NCBI GenBank assembly: GCA_023055355.1
Contig: JALJCS010000050.1
Span: forward strand, 310,001-374,000
Direction: 5' to 3'
DNA length: 64,000 nucleotides
Source: Agelaius tricolor
Lineage: Eukaryota > Chordata > Aves > Passeriformes > Icteridae
Shown here: one piece after another, positions 23,201-36,100 of the stretch
Layout of the letters: each line of letters opens with the position of its first letter
Position numbering within the stretch: position 1 is the first letter of the stretch
Notes under the pieces: model-generated
Told to the model about the DNA's origin: nothing
The model's database searches: none
What the model saw: only the letters and a program-made list of their open reading frames with translations
Program-made: the position numbers and the translations under genes

Positions 23201-26200
23201 GGCTACTGTAGAAAATATGCAGAGAGAGAAAAATGTGGAGAGAGCAATGAAAATGCTCTCCAGATGAGAGAGGTCTGAAGTAGGGCAACAGTAACATGTT
23301 TTTAGAAATAGTGAAGTTGCACATCATGACTTGGACACAAGTTTCTGCATAAGAAACAGCACCCAGAGCAGTGTCCCACCCTAATTTTGCAGCCCAGGTA
23401 ATTAAACTCACAGCAGGGGACAGACATGAACAGCACTGGTGTCACAGTTCACTGTCTCACAGCACTTCCAGATCCCAGCAGAGACTGGAAAGATCCAACC
23501 TGGATAATCCATGCCATGGATGTTGTTGGGTTCTTCTGAAAGCCTTGTGCTCTTAGTTCATGTCTGATAACCTCCAGCAGTTGGAGTTTGCACATGGATA
23601 CTCAAAACTCTTCCTTTTCATTTTGCAGAAAGAATTCCAGGATTTGAAAGCACAGCTGACAAGTACAGCTGAGAAGGAACAAGATTATTTAAAGCAGCTT
23701 GTGACTCTGAAAACAGATCTTGAACAAGAGGCGTATGACCATTTTGAAAATATAATATTTAATTAGTTTTGGTGGAGTTGCTTTAATCCACAGTGAAATG
23801 AACTAGGATTGTTTTCTAATCAAACTTTTGAACTACATATATGCCATTAATTCTAGACTTACATTTCTAAATTCCACATTCTCCATTTGTATGTATTCTA
23901 TGGCATATGTAGTTGTTCCATATCTCTTTGACTTATTTAACAAGAAGAGAAAGTTTCTGAATTCATGGTTAATCTTGCTTTGAACTACATCATCTTCACT
24001 AACCATGAGATTTATATAAAAGTTGACTCTGATTTTCTTTCCTTCTTCTGTCACCTTTTGACATCTCTCTGACTCTGCTGCAAAGCTCATATTTGTAGAT
24101 AAAGGCCTGGACTTCTTTCAGCATGGAATAAGACTTGATAAGGGGTATGTTTAATTTAAAAGGAGATTTCAAAATGCATCTTCTTATTCCTCTTGGCCAT
24201 TTGTTTGAAATTAGGTTAAGGAATGAACAACTAACAGTGTATCTCAGTAAGCTTTCACTAGAGAAAGAACAAACAGCACAAGAGAAAAATGCTGTGGCTG
24301 CAGAAGTCAAGAAACTGCAAGAACAACAAGAGGCAAGTTGTAAACTTCCAGGTTTCATGAAAGGACAATACTCAATTTGACAAATTACTCAGTTTTACAA
24401 ATTAGATGATGAGCTGCAACATGACTTGGGTCTGTAGAGTACCTGAGCTGTTTTTTGTGTTTGAGTTGGAAAGGAAGTGTATTTACACTTGTGAGCAAGG
24501 CAGGTCAGTGTGCTTTGGATGTCTTTGAATTTTTTAAGAAGTCGCTTTGAATTTTATTTCTTTGCTGACACATGGGTCTTTATTTAGGATAGTAAGAAAA
24601 AAGAAGAAAATACAAAGCAGTTAGTTGAAAATCTAGAAGAGGCAAATAGCCAGCTAAGGCAAGTAAAAACAAATATTAAGAACTGATATTGTGAAAGGAA
24701 GTAGACTCAAATAGTTAATTGTGTTCAAATGCTGCTTTCTGGGATTTTTTGATTAATGTTTTTCTAGATTATATAGCTAAACAGAAACTATTCAGAATTG
24801 CTGTTGGCCAAGTAGAAATTTTCTCAGATTAGAAATACCAATTGCTGCAGGAACAGTGTTTGCCATCATTTTGTATTACATAGTAGGAGCTGTCTTGTTG
24901 TGCATTAGACACCTCAGGTGAGAAGGCAATGAAAATGGAAGGTGAAGGTTATGGATTAAATGTGACAAGGCAAAACTGGGTAAGAGTTACTCTCTGTATC
25001 ACCAGTTCAATAGACAGGCAGCTCCCATGTTTCACAGCTGCATTGCAATAGTCCAGGTGAGGATGTATTTTCCTTGGCTTAGCTGGAACATCTTTTCCTA
25101 CTTCAAAAAAGTATGGACAGTTCACACATTGACTTACTGGGCATGCTGCTGCATTTTAAGAACATTTTCATTGAGCAGCTTATGAAGTTCCCATCAACAT
25201 TAGCAGCTCTTTTTAGAAAATAAAAGAAGGGTTTCTTAGAAGTACTGAAAATAAGTGAAAGGCAAGAAGGAAATATTTACTAATGCTTGTTAATTTGGCA
25301 CTTAGAAATGAACTGGAGTCTTGGAAGGAGAAAATGGCAAAGACAGGTGAAGAGATGAGAAGTACCCTGGATGAAAGAGAAGAAAATGTATGTCCTGTGT
25401 CATGCAAATATCTTACAGAACCTGTAGGACAGCATTAAATGTAAAATCTGTGTTGGGATTTTTCTGCAAAGCTCTGCCTGGGGGATGTGATCTCTGCCAG
25501 AGGTTTCTTCTCTCTCAGCTGCTGCCAGCTGTGCCATTGTGTGTGCCCATGCTGAGCCCTGGTATTTCAAAAGACAAGCACAGTCACGGGGATCTTCACT
25601 CTTTGCTGCAAGTTTCATATTAAAGATTTGGTTCTTTTCAGGCAAACAGAGAACCTGCTTTTCTGATTTTTCATATACCCACACAGTGATGGATGGGCTC
25701 TGGATTAGCTTTTTATATGTAGTGTGAGTTTTAGCTTAAATAGATTCAAACATTTTTACTTTTCTTTCTATTGGTTCAAAGCCACCTGGGGTTTTTAGCA
25801 AATTTCAAAATTTCATTGTAACAGTCAAAGATTTACAATTGTCATTTCAGGTAAAGAGTACTGAAAATGAAATTTCAAGAAAGGAAAACCAAAATTCTAG
25901 AAAATAATTGGGACAATTAATTTTTTCATGGATGTAGGGAACTTCCTACAAGTGTATTTTTAAATTGTGAAGATATTGGGGTATTTTTCTTCTTCTTTCT
26001 TAATTCCATAACCACTAAGGAACTGGTTCACTGCTATTAATTAACATCTTGTGGTACTTTATGCCTAAAACTCTGATTATTCTAACATGTCAGCTGGTGT
26101 TGCAGTCCCATTGGAACAAACCAGACTGGTGCAAGTGCAGGTTTGAGAACATTTACAGGAATTGCTCACACAGGGAGTCATTTGTAGAACTTACTAATGA

Positions 26201-29200
26201 ATGTCTGAAATCTCTCTTTCAGATGGACAATTTAAAGCAGCAGGTGGAAAATAAAACCAAATGCATTGAAGAGTTGCAGCAGGAGGTGGGGAGAGATTTT
26301 CATTTCACAAATACATAAACACATTATATTTTGGGTTGCCTTTTCAGCAGGTTTGTGTCTGCTGTGATGTCTTTAGATACACCTATGTAATTTAAAAATT
26401 CTCCTTTCTTATCCTAACCCTGAGCAAATTAGGGAGTCATCTCAGGAATCACTTGATTTGTTAAATGTGCCTTAATTTGAAAAGAGCAATTACAAAAATA
26501 ATACCTTTAATGAACTTTTACTCTTTTTCATTTAGTGCATAGTGTTATTTTTGTACTTGTAATAAGTATCTCAGTTACCACTTGTAGAAAATAATTCTGC
26601 ACTGGCACAAACTGTAGTAACTTCACTGTAAATATAAAGAACTTGTATTTTTTGTCATGACATCTTCACACCTTCTGTCAGCAGCATCTTAGTTGTAATT
26701 CCCATTCTGCACCTCATTTGTTATTCCCTGCTCTTGCTCAGGAGGAGCCTTTCTTAAGGTCCTGAAGAAACAGTAATTATCACAGAAATGAGTTGAACAT
26801 TCATTTGTTTGAAGAATTGTTCTGGAACCTGAGCTGCACAACAGAGAGTTATTTGCCTGATGAAAGCTGGAATTTCTTGATGCAGTTAAACCATTACATA
26901 ATTCTATTTACTTATTAAGGTACAGTGCTTGTTTTGTTTTATTTCACCAGAATAAGGTGCTGAAAAAGAAACTTACTGCAGAAAGCAAGAAAAGCAATAC
27001 TTATGAAGGGAAGGTAGGTTTAAATAACATCCTGTAGAAGATGAGGTGAGTGTTTTTAAGTGCCACTGTAAGTAATGATAATACTTGTTAAACACGTTCT
27101 GAGCTGCTTTGGGATCTGGGATACAGACTTTGCAGGAATGAGCTCACAGTTTTTAGAAGATGCTTCCATTTTTAATCATTGGGCACTGACTGTTGGACAT
27201 TTAAGAGATGGATTCACATTGCAATTAATGATGTTTCTAATCTGTTCCTTTTTTTTTTTCTTTTGTTGATAGTGGACTGAACAGGGTTCAGCAACCTCAT
27301 TGTAACAGAAAAGCATTTAAAAGACATATACATATATGTATATATATATATATTACTTTTTTAAGGCTGTTCTGCAGTGGTAATCCCTCTGATGGGAATA
27401 TTGTGTCCAGCTTTGGGTACTGCACTTGAAGAAAAGTGGACTTTTTTGAGGATATTCATATGATAACCTTAAAAGGAAAAACTGTAATCAAGATGCACAG
27501 CTGGGAGAAAAATGTACCATAAAAGCTGTGAAAATCTGATACAGATTTACAAGAGAGGGAATCAAATCTCCATCTGTATTTGTTTTTTTCTGAGGCATTC
27601 ACAGCATTTAGGGTGACTGCTTAGGGCAGTCTTCCCCACTGGGCTGTTGCCATTCTTTCTTTGAGTATTTTCCAACTCACTTCAGGCCAAAGTTCAACTC
27701 TTTATTAAAAAAAAAGCTGAACTTTTAAATAGGAAACACTTTATTCATATACCTGAACAGTAACAGTGTGTTTGTGCTCAAAAACAAGAGGTAAGAAAAA
27801 ATCATTAACACAGTAATTCCTAAACAAATAACAGCAGCAATTCTGCATTCTCAAAAGGTGAATAAATTGCAGTTAGAGATGGAAAATATGAACAAGCAAC
27901 ATAAGGAAGCAGTTGACATCTATCAAAAAGACATAGAAACAAGAAAAGGAAATGAAAATAAACTTCGTGAAGAGGTGAGAGGTGTTAATTTTTACTGCAA
28001 TTTAATTTTTTTTAATTAAAAATGTTTTTCTGAAGCTTTATTGGCCAGAGTCCTTGCTCTTCCATTTCAGACATAAATGGAATTTGTGTATGCCTGTGAG
28101 CAAAGCTTCAGTACATGAGGTGCTTAGGCTGACGTATTTGAATATGTCTTTGAAAATAAGAACTCCATTAAAACTTCTTGCTTTCAAGATATAGTTCAAA
28201 GAAATTCCACCCTTGGTATAAAGTCAGCATAGTTAAATTAGATTATAACTTCTCCCATATTAGTATTTTTCTGCCCACACTTTTTTTTTTGATGGCAATG
28301 CTAAGAAATGTTAGGGCAGAGTGCTTGAAATGGCCTTTTGGTTTGAAGTGAACTTGCCTGCCATGGCTGTACCTTTGATCCTGCCCATTTTAACAATCTG
28401 CAGAAAAGATGAGGGATTTGAAAGGGATCTGAAAAGCAAATAAAGCCCAAGTGGGACTGCAAACTTTGCACCCACAGGGGAAAGAAGAAATTAAGATTAA
28501 AAAGAAATATATGGTTATGTTGATGAATGAAATGCAATTTATTACTGACAGGTAGAAAAGATGAGGTTGCTTTGTGATGAAACAGCAATGATACAGAGAG
28601 AAACTGATGCCAGATGTCAGCACAAGATAACTGAGATGATGGCACTGATGGAAAAGCACAAGGGAAGAGATTTTCCTGCTTGCTGTGGTTTGCAGTGTGT
28701 GATACCATGTTAACAGCATGTTTATAACTTGTGGTACCACGTTCATGACCTTTCCAAAGCAGAAACAGGCCTGAATCTGGGAAAAGGAAGCTGAACACAT
28801 GCTGGACTTTGCATCATCTAAAATCAAATTCATTTGAAGATTTTCAAAAGATTCCTATGGGCAGATAAATTCCATTCATCCAAACTTCTGGGATTTTTAG
28901 ATTTTTTTCAGTTCAGGCTTCCTTTGATACCATCTGAGTGCAATATTTTTCAGTATCAGTTTGGCTCTTTCTCTGAGATGCCTTAGTGACTGTCAGCAGT
29001 TTAGCTGACACATTTTAGTTTTCCTTTCTGTTCCTCTATTTTTCAATATCTTTAGCAGATACATTAATAAAGATGGCACAGCTGGCTCTTAGTCCTGAGC
29101 ACATATTGCTGCACAGAAATCAAGCACTCTCTGCCAGTCCACAAAATAATACTTGAATTGAGCATTTTCTGGTTTACAGTTTCTGCAGAAGCATCAATGA

Positions 29201-32200
29201 ATCTTTTCTTTCTGAATCTTAAGAGCCTGGTTTGAAAAAAATGATGTTTTAAGACTGGATAACTCTATAATTGTAACATTTAGTCACATGTTTTGAGTTT
29301 GTTGTTGGTTTGGTTTTTTTAACCCAGAATGAATATGATAAAATGGTTGAAGAAAAAGATGCAGAGTTAAAAGTCTATAAAATGAAACAGCAAAAGCAGT
29401 TCTCATCAGCAAGAGCACTGGTAAGGAGTACTTTCCAATGTTCAATAATTCAGTGAAGGGGCTGATGTCCTTGTGGAGTGGTTTTATACTGGCTAAGGGC
29501 CAGGCACACACAACAAAAACCATTCACTCATTTTTCTCTGCTGTAGTTGAGCAGAGGAGGGGAAAGAAAAATTCAAGTTGAGATAAGGATTAGGAGAAAA
29601 ACACTTTGAGGGTAAAGCAGATTCGAACTTAAATAGCATCACAATTTTTATTATTAATAGAATTAAAAATGGGTAATGAGAATTAAAATAAACCTTTAAA
29701 ACACCTTTTTTCCCAATCCCTGCCTCTTGCCCAGCGACAGCACAGAGAGACAAAAGATGTGATCTTCAGTCAGTTTGTGACTTCTAAAAATCTTTTTTCA
29801 GGTTGCTTAGAGAGTTTCTTTTTCCTGCTGTGCTCTGGGGTCTTTCCCACCAGAGACAGTTCTCTGGGAACTTTTCCAGTGTGGTTTTAATTTTTACCAG
29901 TAGCAGTCCCACCCAAGCTGCTGCAGCAGATCTTATTCTGGGCACTAAAAACTCCAAATGTTTCTAGAAATGAATTGGAGTAGCAGTGTGTTTGTGTCTG
30001 CTCTTGCAGATAGTGTGTCATGCTCTGACTTCCCACTTGGAATAGGAAACTTTTGTTTTAAATATTTCGATTGTGCCCTCTCAGCCGTGTTCTCCCAAGT
30101 GTTTTAAGGTCTTACCTTGAACATTTCTGATCAAGTTCCTGTTTCTTATAGTGCTTCAGTCTTTTTAAACAAGCTAAAGCAAAGCTTCAAGTATAGGGCT
30201 GAAAAGCAAATAGAATTCTCTTGTGTATCTAATGAGTGTCCCTGTTAATTACTGTCTCACCTGGGACTGTTTTCTTTTTTCTGGGCTGTGCATAGTTAAC
30301 CCTGTCCTTTATTTAATGGTTTGTAGGAAAATGAGCTGTCATGTTTGAAAAGTGAACTGGCCTCCCTTAAGGAACAACTGAAAGCAGAAATTGAAGAGAA
30401 GGTGGAGTTTTTTATTCACTGAGCAGTGGGGGTGAGAGGTGTGGCCTGGGCTTGTGCTGTGGGAGGAGTTGGATAAGAAATGAAACTGAACAGAAAAACA
30501 GGGACTTTTGAATGCTGGGGTTGTGCTAAACCTGGTCATATATTTGTGTGAACTGTATAACACTCTGTGATTATAGATTATATATAAATTAACAACAAAA
30601 CAAAACTCTCCTTTATTTTAGTTAACTTTAACTAGCTAAAGCAAAAAAGTTCCCTAAACTGTAGGGGTTTTTTCAGTGACTTTTGAATGCTGAGGTTGTG
30701 CTAAACCTGGTCCTATTTTTGTGTGAGCTTTGTAACAGTCTGTGATTATAGACTGTGCTCTGTAATTACACCAAGAAGATTTTTAACAACTGAATTCAAA
30801 GAAATATTTCCTTGCTCTCACATAACTCTTTTGTAGGAGAATCTTGTAAAAGAGCACTCTCACAGTATGATTCCTGAAAGTGAAAAGAAACACAAGGTAA
30901 CTTCAACTTTTTAATTGCTTTTAGAATTTGGTAGTGTTTATATGTGTAGAATCAATTGAAGTGCCATGATAATTTATTTGCATTCAACAAAAGACACTGG
31001 AATGCTTTGGACTTCAAACTTTTTAAATTATAGAAAATAAAAATTTATGTTCCTGAGACTCCTAAACCTTGTTTAGATCTATACAGTGAATCTACTCATG
31101 TAAAAATAGAAAGTCTCCAAATTATATTCCTAAAATAAAAAAGATAAAAATAAAAAATATCTCCTTCAGTGCAGGAAGCCCCTTGGGCAGTCCAACACTG
31201 AAGTTTTGTAACTCCTAACAGTGAATTTTTCTTGTTGCATTTTTCTGCCTGTATTTCTTACTTCTCTGTAGGTGATTTTTTTTCCCCTGGGATAAGAAGG
31301 GATTTTAAAGGGTCCTACCATTCCATGGAGATATTAGACAGCAGTTTCTGGAAGGGCTCCCACTGTGTAATTTTTCTTGCTCAGTTGTTGATTTTTTTAT
31401 GTCTCTGGAATTGTTTTACTTAGTCTTAAACGTGTCCATTTGTAAAGGCACTTTTCCTCTATGGAAGAGAACAAAGCTGATCTAGCTGTAAAAATGGTCA
31501 AAGTGTCAAAGTAGTCCTGACTGCAGAACTTACCCTTCTTCCCTGTCAGGAGTTCACTTGTGGGTTTCATATTGGAGCAATGGAATCCAGCACCACTTTG
31601 ATGTTATCTGTCTGAAAAAGGACTGCACTGGACCATTCAATGCTTCTCAGTTTAACTTCTAGTGAAAAGACTATTTTAAGTAACACCAATCTTGATATAG
31701 CTATCAATCTTTCTCTGAAAGCCTTTCCCTGCAGTTTTGTTTGTTCCCATTTTCTTTGATGTTTGATATGGTCCACATGTAGTGGCTACAGTTCAGAATA
31801 ACCTGAATTTCTGCAGATAAGCATGAAGAACTGAAATACAATGTGCCATGAAACTCAGCTCTTCCATAGCTTCCCCTTCATTCTCCTCATTTGGCAACAA
31901 AAATAATATAAAAAATGCTATTTCCACCCCACCCCACTTTGTTTGGGTCATTGCTTCATGTTTGGATGGAAAGAGAAGAGTTCCACCATTTCTCTCAGGT
32001 GAATTCTTGGACACTCAGACTGTAAACTGGCTCCTGAGTTGGGCTTTAGATTCCATTCTTGCCCCATAAAATAAAATCTAAAAATAGAAACATTTTCTTT
32101 CCCAGACATATGCTATAAAGACTCCTCCAATGGATAAAATGCACAGTGGAAGAAGCACAAACCTGCCTTCAGAGCAGAGCAGCAGGAAAAAGCAGAAAGT

Positions 32201-32861
32201 GCTTGTGCAGCTGGACACTCAGTCAGACAGCTCTGAGCACACTGACCTCCTGGTAAGAGTCAGAGAGCAAATCCTGTGCTGAGCACTTCTTTGTGCTCAC
32301 TGCTGGGTCTGAGAATGAAAATAAACAGTTTGGGCTTCCACATTCAAGCCAATATTTATGTGTATATTTTTAATTGATTGGTTCTTTCTGGAATTGTATG
32401 TACATAATTAACATGCTTTTTATTGAACTGTTTTGCCTCATAATGACATCTTAATTTTTTTTATTTTTCATAGTTTAATATCCTTAGGGGGAAAGAAAAA
32501 GTAGTTTTTAATATAGTGTGAGTAAGTAACTTTTTCATTTATTAGAGCATAGTCTCGGAAGAAGAAATGTTTAAAAATTTGTACAAAGATTTTCCACAAG
32601 CTTCACAATTACATTCCACAGCACCAAAAAAGGTATGTTAGCCTTTCCTAAGATTAAAGCAAGCAGTTAATCAGATTGTTTACAGAAACTAAAGGATGGC
32701 TTTATTTTCCTTCCTAGACCCCAGCTCCATCCAGTGTGAAATCTCCAGGCTCTGCTCTGAAACTCAAAACCATGAGGAGAATGCGCGAGGCGGGCTGGGC
32801 TGCGCTCTCCAAAATGGACAGGAAAAGGAAAATTAAAGATGTTGTAAAGTTCTTTGCTTGA
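11241..32861 (+). CDS. SYCP1: SYCP1, synaptonemal complex transverse-filament protein (29 coding exons placed)
   Basis: SYCP1 dimers bridge homologous chromosome axes in meiotic prophase. Exons: 11241-11318, 13003-13078, 13241-13287, 16254-16418, 16813-16880, 17047-17120, 18456-18514, 18904-18973, 19541-19614, 20036-20144, 20664-20758, 20894-21078, 21525-21592, 22513-22574, 23629-23732, 24215-24332, 24588-24658, 25306-25387, 26223-26285, 26951-27013, 27858-27974, 28552-28662, 29328-29420, 30327-30401, 30837-30896, 31034-31099, 32106-32252, 32546-32632, 32718-32861. All phases join, giving about 876 residues with no internal stop. Diagnostic blocks: N-terminus [70 protein letters not shown]; and a basic C-terminus [16 protein letters not shown]. 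Nearly all the middle is coiled-coil heptads. Odd points: three GC donors (after 16418, 24332, 24658), a GG at the donor after 28662, a weak acceptor before 19541, and no match found for ~33 residues that mammals have between exons 14 and 15. Mammalian SYCP1 is about 976 residues. Confidence 0.93.
11501..11625 (+). repeat. 45-bp tandem repeat in SYCP1 intron 1
   Basis: Three units have a period of 45 (CTGGAGCACAC at 11,501, 11,546 and 11,591), each with an internal (CA)n core. No CRISPR character: the spacing lacks unique spacers. Confidence 0.85.
13687..13788 (+). repeat. 51-bp tandem duplication in an SYCP1 intron
   Basis: Two adjacent near-identical copies (CCTTGTCTGGCTTTG at 13,687 and 13,738), period 51. 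It is a recent, local duplication in an intron. Confidence 0.9.
14060..15775 (+). mobile_element. CR1 LINE, 3' part with decayed reverse transcriptase
   Basis: The conceptual protein carries CR1 reverse-transcriptase landmarks: [51 protein letters not shown], and further on a [13 protein letters not shown] block in another frame (about 14,620). It ends with the LINE tail TCTTCCAACCTCATTATTCTG and short ATTCTGTG repeats near 15,745-15,765. Frameshifts make it dead. It lies in the SYCP1 intron between exons 3 and 4, in the gene's sense direction. Confidence 0.92.
19877..19928 (+). repeat. (CTAT)n microsatellite, SYCP1 intron
   Basis: Imperfect CTAT/CTGT/CTCT tetranucleotides. Confidence 0.85.
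27325..27352 (+). repeat. (TA)n microsatellite, SYCP1 intron
   Basis: Alternating TA with a few interruptions. Confidence 0.8.
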
Positions 32862-33115
32862 AATGCAGAAATACCCAGCGCCCTGGCATTGCTTGCAGGG
32901 TTGTTTTTCTCTCAGAGTTAGTGCTTTGTTGCATTTTTCTGTCATACTCAGTGTGTTCAATACTGTGTTCATTCCTTCACACATATGAACTTTATAGATC
33001 TATAACTGCAACCCCTGCAGAGCCTTTTCCACCTTTGCTCCCTTGTGCTTCAAAATGTTGGGACAAAAATTGGCCAATTTTAAATTTTGAAATAAATAGA
33101 ACTGCATAGAAAGTT
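32862..33115 (+). promoter_or_regulatory. SYCP1 3' UTR with poly(A) signal
   Basis: An AATAAA hexamer at 33,091-33,096 lies 230 bases after the stop codon. It is the first canonical signal downstream and is followed by T/G-rich sequence, so cleavage about 15-25 bases later is plausible. Confidence 0.6.
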
Positions 33116-34170
33116 GTTTCAAAGCTGTTTCTGGCATTAGAAAGTCTGGTTTTAAAGAACTTCTGTTCTTTTAAATTTACTCCATTTTTCTTAACACATA
33201 AATACATAGTGGAAGAAATGTTGCTGTTCAATGTATGTTCTTTTACCTGAAGTCCTCTTGCTTTTTCCTGCATTTTAATGGCTGTTAGACATGTCTTTTT
33301 AGACTGTTTTGTTTTCAGTATGTTAAAATGGTTTTGAAACTTCTAAAATTGCAGTAGAATTGCTTGTATTTAAAAAGATTTCAGCTTCACAAGGAGTAAA
33401 AGATGCACAGTATAAGATTGTGAAAACAATGTTCAGATGCCATTCAATTGTTTATCTGAAATATCAAGTATGGGACTATTTGTTATTGCTTTAAATATTT
33501 GAACACAGACAGAAATCACCCACCAGCTTTCCTAGGGACCAGCAGAAGTGTAAGGATAGATTAGAACATCTATTTCTGTATTAATCCTTGATTAATCTTG
33601 GTTTCACAACAGCGACAAACCCTACTTCAGAGCCTAGACATAACAAGAAAACTACAAGTACATGTTAAAATATAATGCAAAATCAAAAATCCCAAATGCA
33701 GGTGAAGTGGGAAGCAAAATAGATTTGTTTTCTTCTTTTTGTGTAGTCTTAGGGATAGGCCAGTAGTTTGGGTTCCTTATGTTGAGCTGTTGAGCAGCGA
33801 TGTAAATGAGATTTGTTATTGTACGTAGCTAACAAATACTGTGCAGAGATCTGGAAGAATCTGCTGTGCTTTCCCCATGAGCACTTGAAAGTGAAAAATG
33901 GAAGTTTGTACTGCCCACTTCTGGACTCAAACAGTAACTAATCAACTAGAGCCTTGGTATATCCTAGGGACATGAATCCATGGGATATCACAGAATTCTC
34001 CTGATCCCGTGAGTGTGTCCTGTGAGGTGCTGTGTAAATCACCTGAAAAAGTACAAAAATATTGCCAGCAACACTGCAGAAAGCTTGCAGGAAATGCAAA
34101 CAGCAGGGAAGGGTGTAAAATCCCATCTGCCCGTTTCTGTGCCTGATTTTATTTATGGGCTGAGGGTGCC
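33116..34170. other. Gene-free stretch after SYCP1
   Basis: AT-rich unique-looking sequence. No exon, tandem repeat or RNA gene was recognised. Confidence 0.5.
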
Positions 34171-34829
34171 CTGCTTGTTGCCATGGCCACAGTGCACAGC
34201 TCCATCTCTCCTGTCTCCTTCTCTGGCCTCAGGCCCAGTTCCTGGGAGCACCCCATGGGGGAGAATCCAGGCAGTGAAAGAGACAAAGAGCCCAAACTCC
34301 TGGGCTCAGACTCAGACAGGTCCATGGGGGAAGGAAAAGCTGTGCAAGGAAGCAAAACCAGGAATTCATTCCCTGCTTCCCACGGGCAGGTGGGTGTTCA
34401 TCCGTGCCCAGGTGAGCAGGGCTCCAGCCCAGGCAATGGTGACCTGGGGACACAAATGCCATCACTGCCAGCATCCCCCCCTTTCTGCTTCTTCCCCCTC
34501 TTTCCAGACTGATTCTTCTTCCACATGGTCTGGGAATGCCCTGGGGTCAAGTCAGGTCACTGTCCCAGCTGCATCTCTGCCCCTTTCTGGTGCTCCCCAA
34601 GCCCTCGCTGCCAGGGCAGGATGAGGAACAGGAAAGGCCTCGGCTCTGGGCAGGAACAAAACCCTCCTGGAACCTTCCCTCTGTTTCCAGGCCAAATCCA
34701 AGCCCTGCCCCAGAGAAGCCCCTGGAAGGAAGTTCAGTCTCCCCAGCCCAAAGCAGTCCCCAGTGCCCATCCCCAGCACCAGGCACTGCCTTCCCCAGGG
34801 CGTCTCCTCTAGGAAAGGGATGGCTCAGC

Positions 34830-35567
34830 GAGCACCAGGCCGATGGCGATTGCAGCTCGGGGGGAAAACAGGCGGGAGGGGATCCCTGCTTGGAGTTCCA
34901 GGGGTGCTTTATGGGCCAACACACCCGAGGGGTCCAGGCACCAAGAACCAAGAACAAAGCAGGGTCCAGGCTTTTATATGGGACAAGGGAGGGGGAGCTT
35001 TGGTGTCGCCATGATATTTTCTGAAACTGAGAAGCTCAGAAGCCTCACAGCAAAAGAAAAACAAGAATTATCTGCTGCTGTGGAATGCAACAGGTGCATC
35101 TTTGATTGGTCCATGTTAGTTGTTTCTAATTAATGGCCAGTCACAGTCAGCTGGCCCGGACTCTCTGAGAGTCATGAGCTTTTGTTGTCATTCTTTTCTA
35201 TTCCCTGCTTGCCTTCTGATGAAATCCTCTCTTCAATTCTTTTAGTATAGTTTTAATATATCATTTTCTTTTAAGATAATATATATCATCAATAATAAAT
35301 CAGCCTTCTGAAACATGGAGTCAAGATTCTCGTCTCTTCCCTCGTCCTGGGACCCCTGCAAACACCAGCGCACTTTGGGCCTGAGGGCCAATGGGCAGAG
35401 GGAACAAGGGTGGTGCAAAGGCGGGACAAAAGGGCAGCAACCAACTGGGATTCAGGGGAGGAGCTGCAGGCAACGGGAACCAATAGGAAAGCGGGAGTGG
35501 GGAACATTCTAGAACTGGGGAGGAGAACAAGGATGATGTAACTTGAGTCATCAACATGTAAGGGACA
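34830..35567 (-). mobile_element. Older LTR-like element, split by a younger LTR
   Basis: Sequence on both sides of 35,004-35,372 looks like one minus-oriented LTR. On the left is a GC-rich region with TTTATATGGGACAAGG near 34,974. On the right is a U3-like block with CCAATAGGAAAGCGGG, ending GTAAGGGACA at 35,567. Boundaries are approximate and no target duplication was identified. Confidence 0.4.
35004..35372 (+). mobile_element. Solo LTR, class II ERV type, with 6-bp target duplication
   Basis: The 369-bp unit starts TGTCGCCATGATATT and ends AACACCAGCGCA. The direct repeat CTTTGG lies at 34,998-35,003 and 35,373-35,378. It contains AATAAATCAGCCTTCTG, a typical poly(A)/R region of songbird ERVK-like LTRs, so it is in plus orientation. 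The 6-bp duplication fits class II retroviral integration. No internal genes are present, so the provirus was lost by LTR-LTR recombination. Confidence 0.88.
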
Positions 35568-36100
35568 GGATGCCACCAGGACACACACCAGGGGACAATG
35601 TCACCACACCTGTGGGGATGCTGCCACCAGGACGCCTCCAGTGACACCCAGCATGGGCCCACATGGCCCCTGTGGGTGACACTGACCCTTGCCCTGTCCC
35701 CAGGGGCAGTTGGGGTCCCCTGAGCACGGTGGCCCTGGGACACCCTGGTGGCTGTCACTCTCTCCTGGGCCACTTGTCACCAGCTGAACAAGGTCCCATC
35801 CTGCCCTGGTGGGTGGTGACATTCGTCTGGGACACCACAATGGTGGCAGGGGGGACGTGGTGACAGGAACTGCATCAGGCAGCGCTATGGATGAGATGAA
35901 GGTGCTGGTGGCACTGTGGTGGCACAGGTGGTGGCCTTGATGCTGTCCCAGTTCATGTCCCCATCCATGATCATGTCCTCTCATGTCACCATCCATGGCT
36001 GTGTCCCCCCATGTCCCTGTCCATGGCCACTTCCAACTCAGGTCCCCACCCAGGGCTGTGTCCCCACGTGTTCCTATCCAAGCCTTAGTTCAATGTCTTG
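35568..36100 (+). repeat. Degenerate GTCC/CATG-rich tandem sequence
   Basis: Imperfect repetition of GTGTCCCC, CATGTCC and CCATCCATG-like words, with GACACC-rich sequence before it. No period is constant and no gene is seen. It may be a decayed minisatellite. Confidence 0.4.

Noticed and set aside
25851..25907. A possible extra SYCP1 exon ([14 protein letters not shown]...)
   Set aside because: It follows a CAG acceptor and resembles SYCP1, but it reaches a stop before any donor. The flanking exons 25306-25387 and 26223-26285 already join in phase and match the mammalian protein without it.
34013..34624. A 203-codon plus-strand frame
   Set aside because: No domain recognised, overlapping frames on both strands, and adjacent to LTR sequence.
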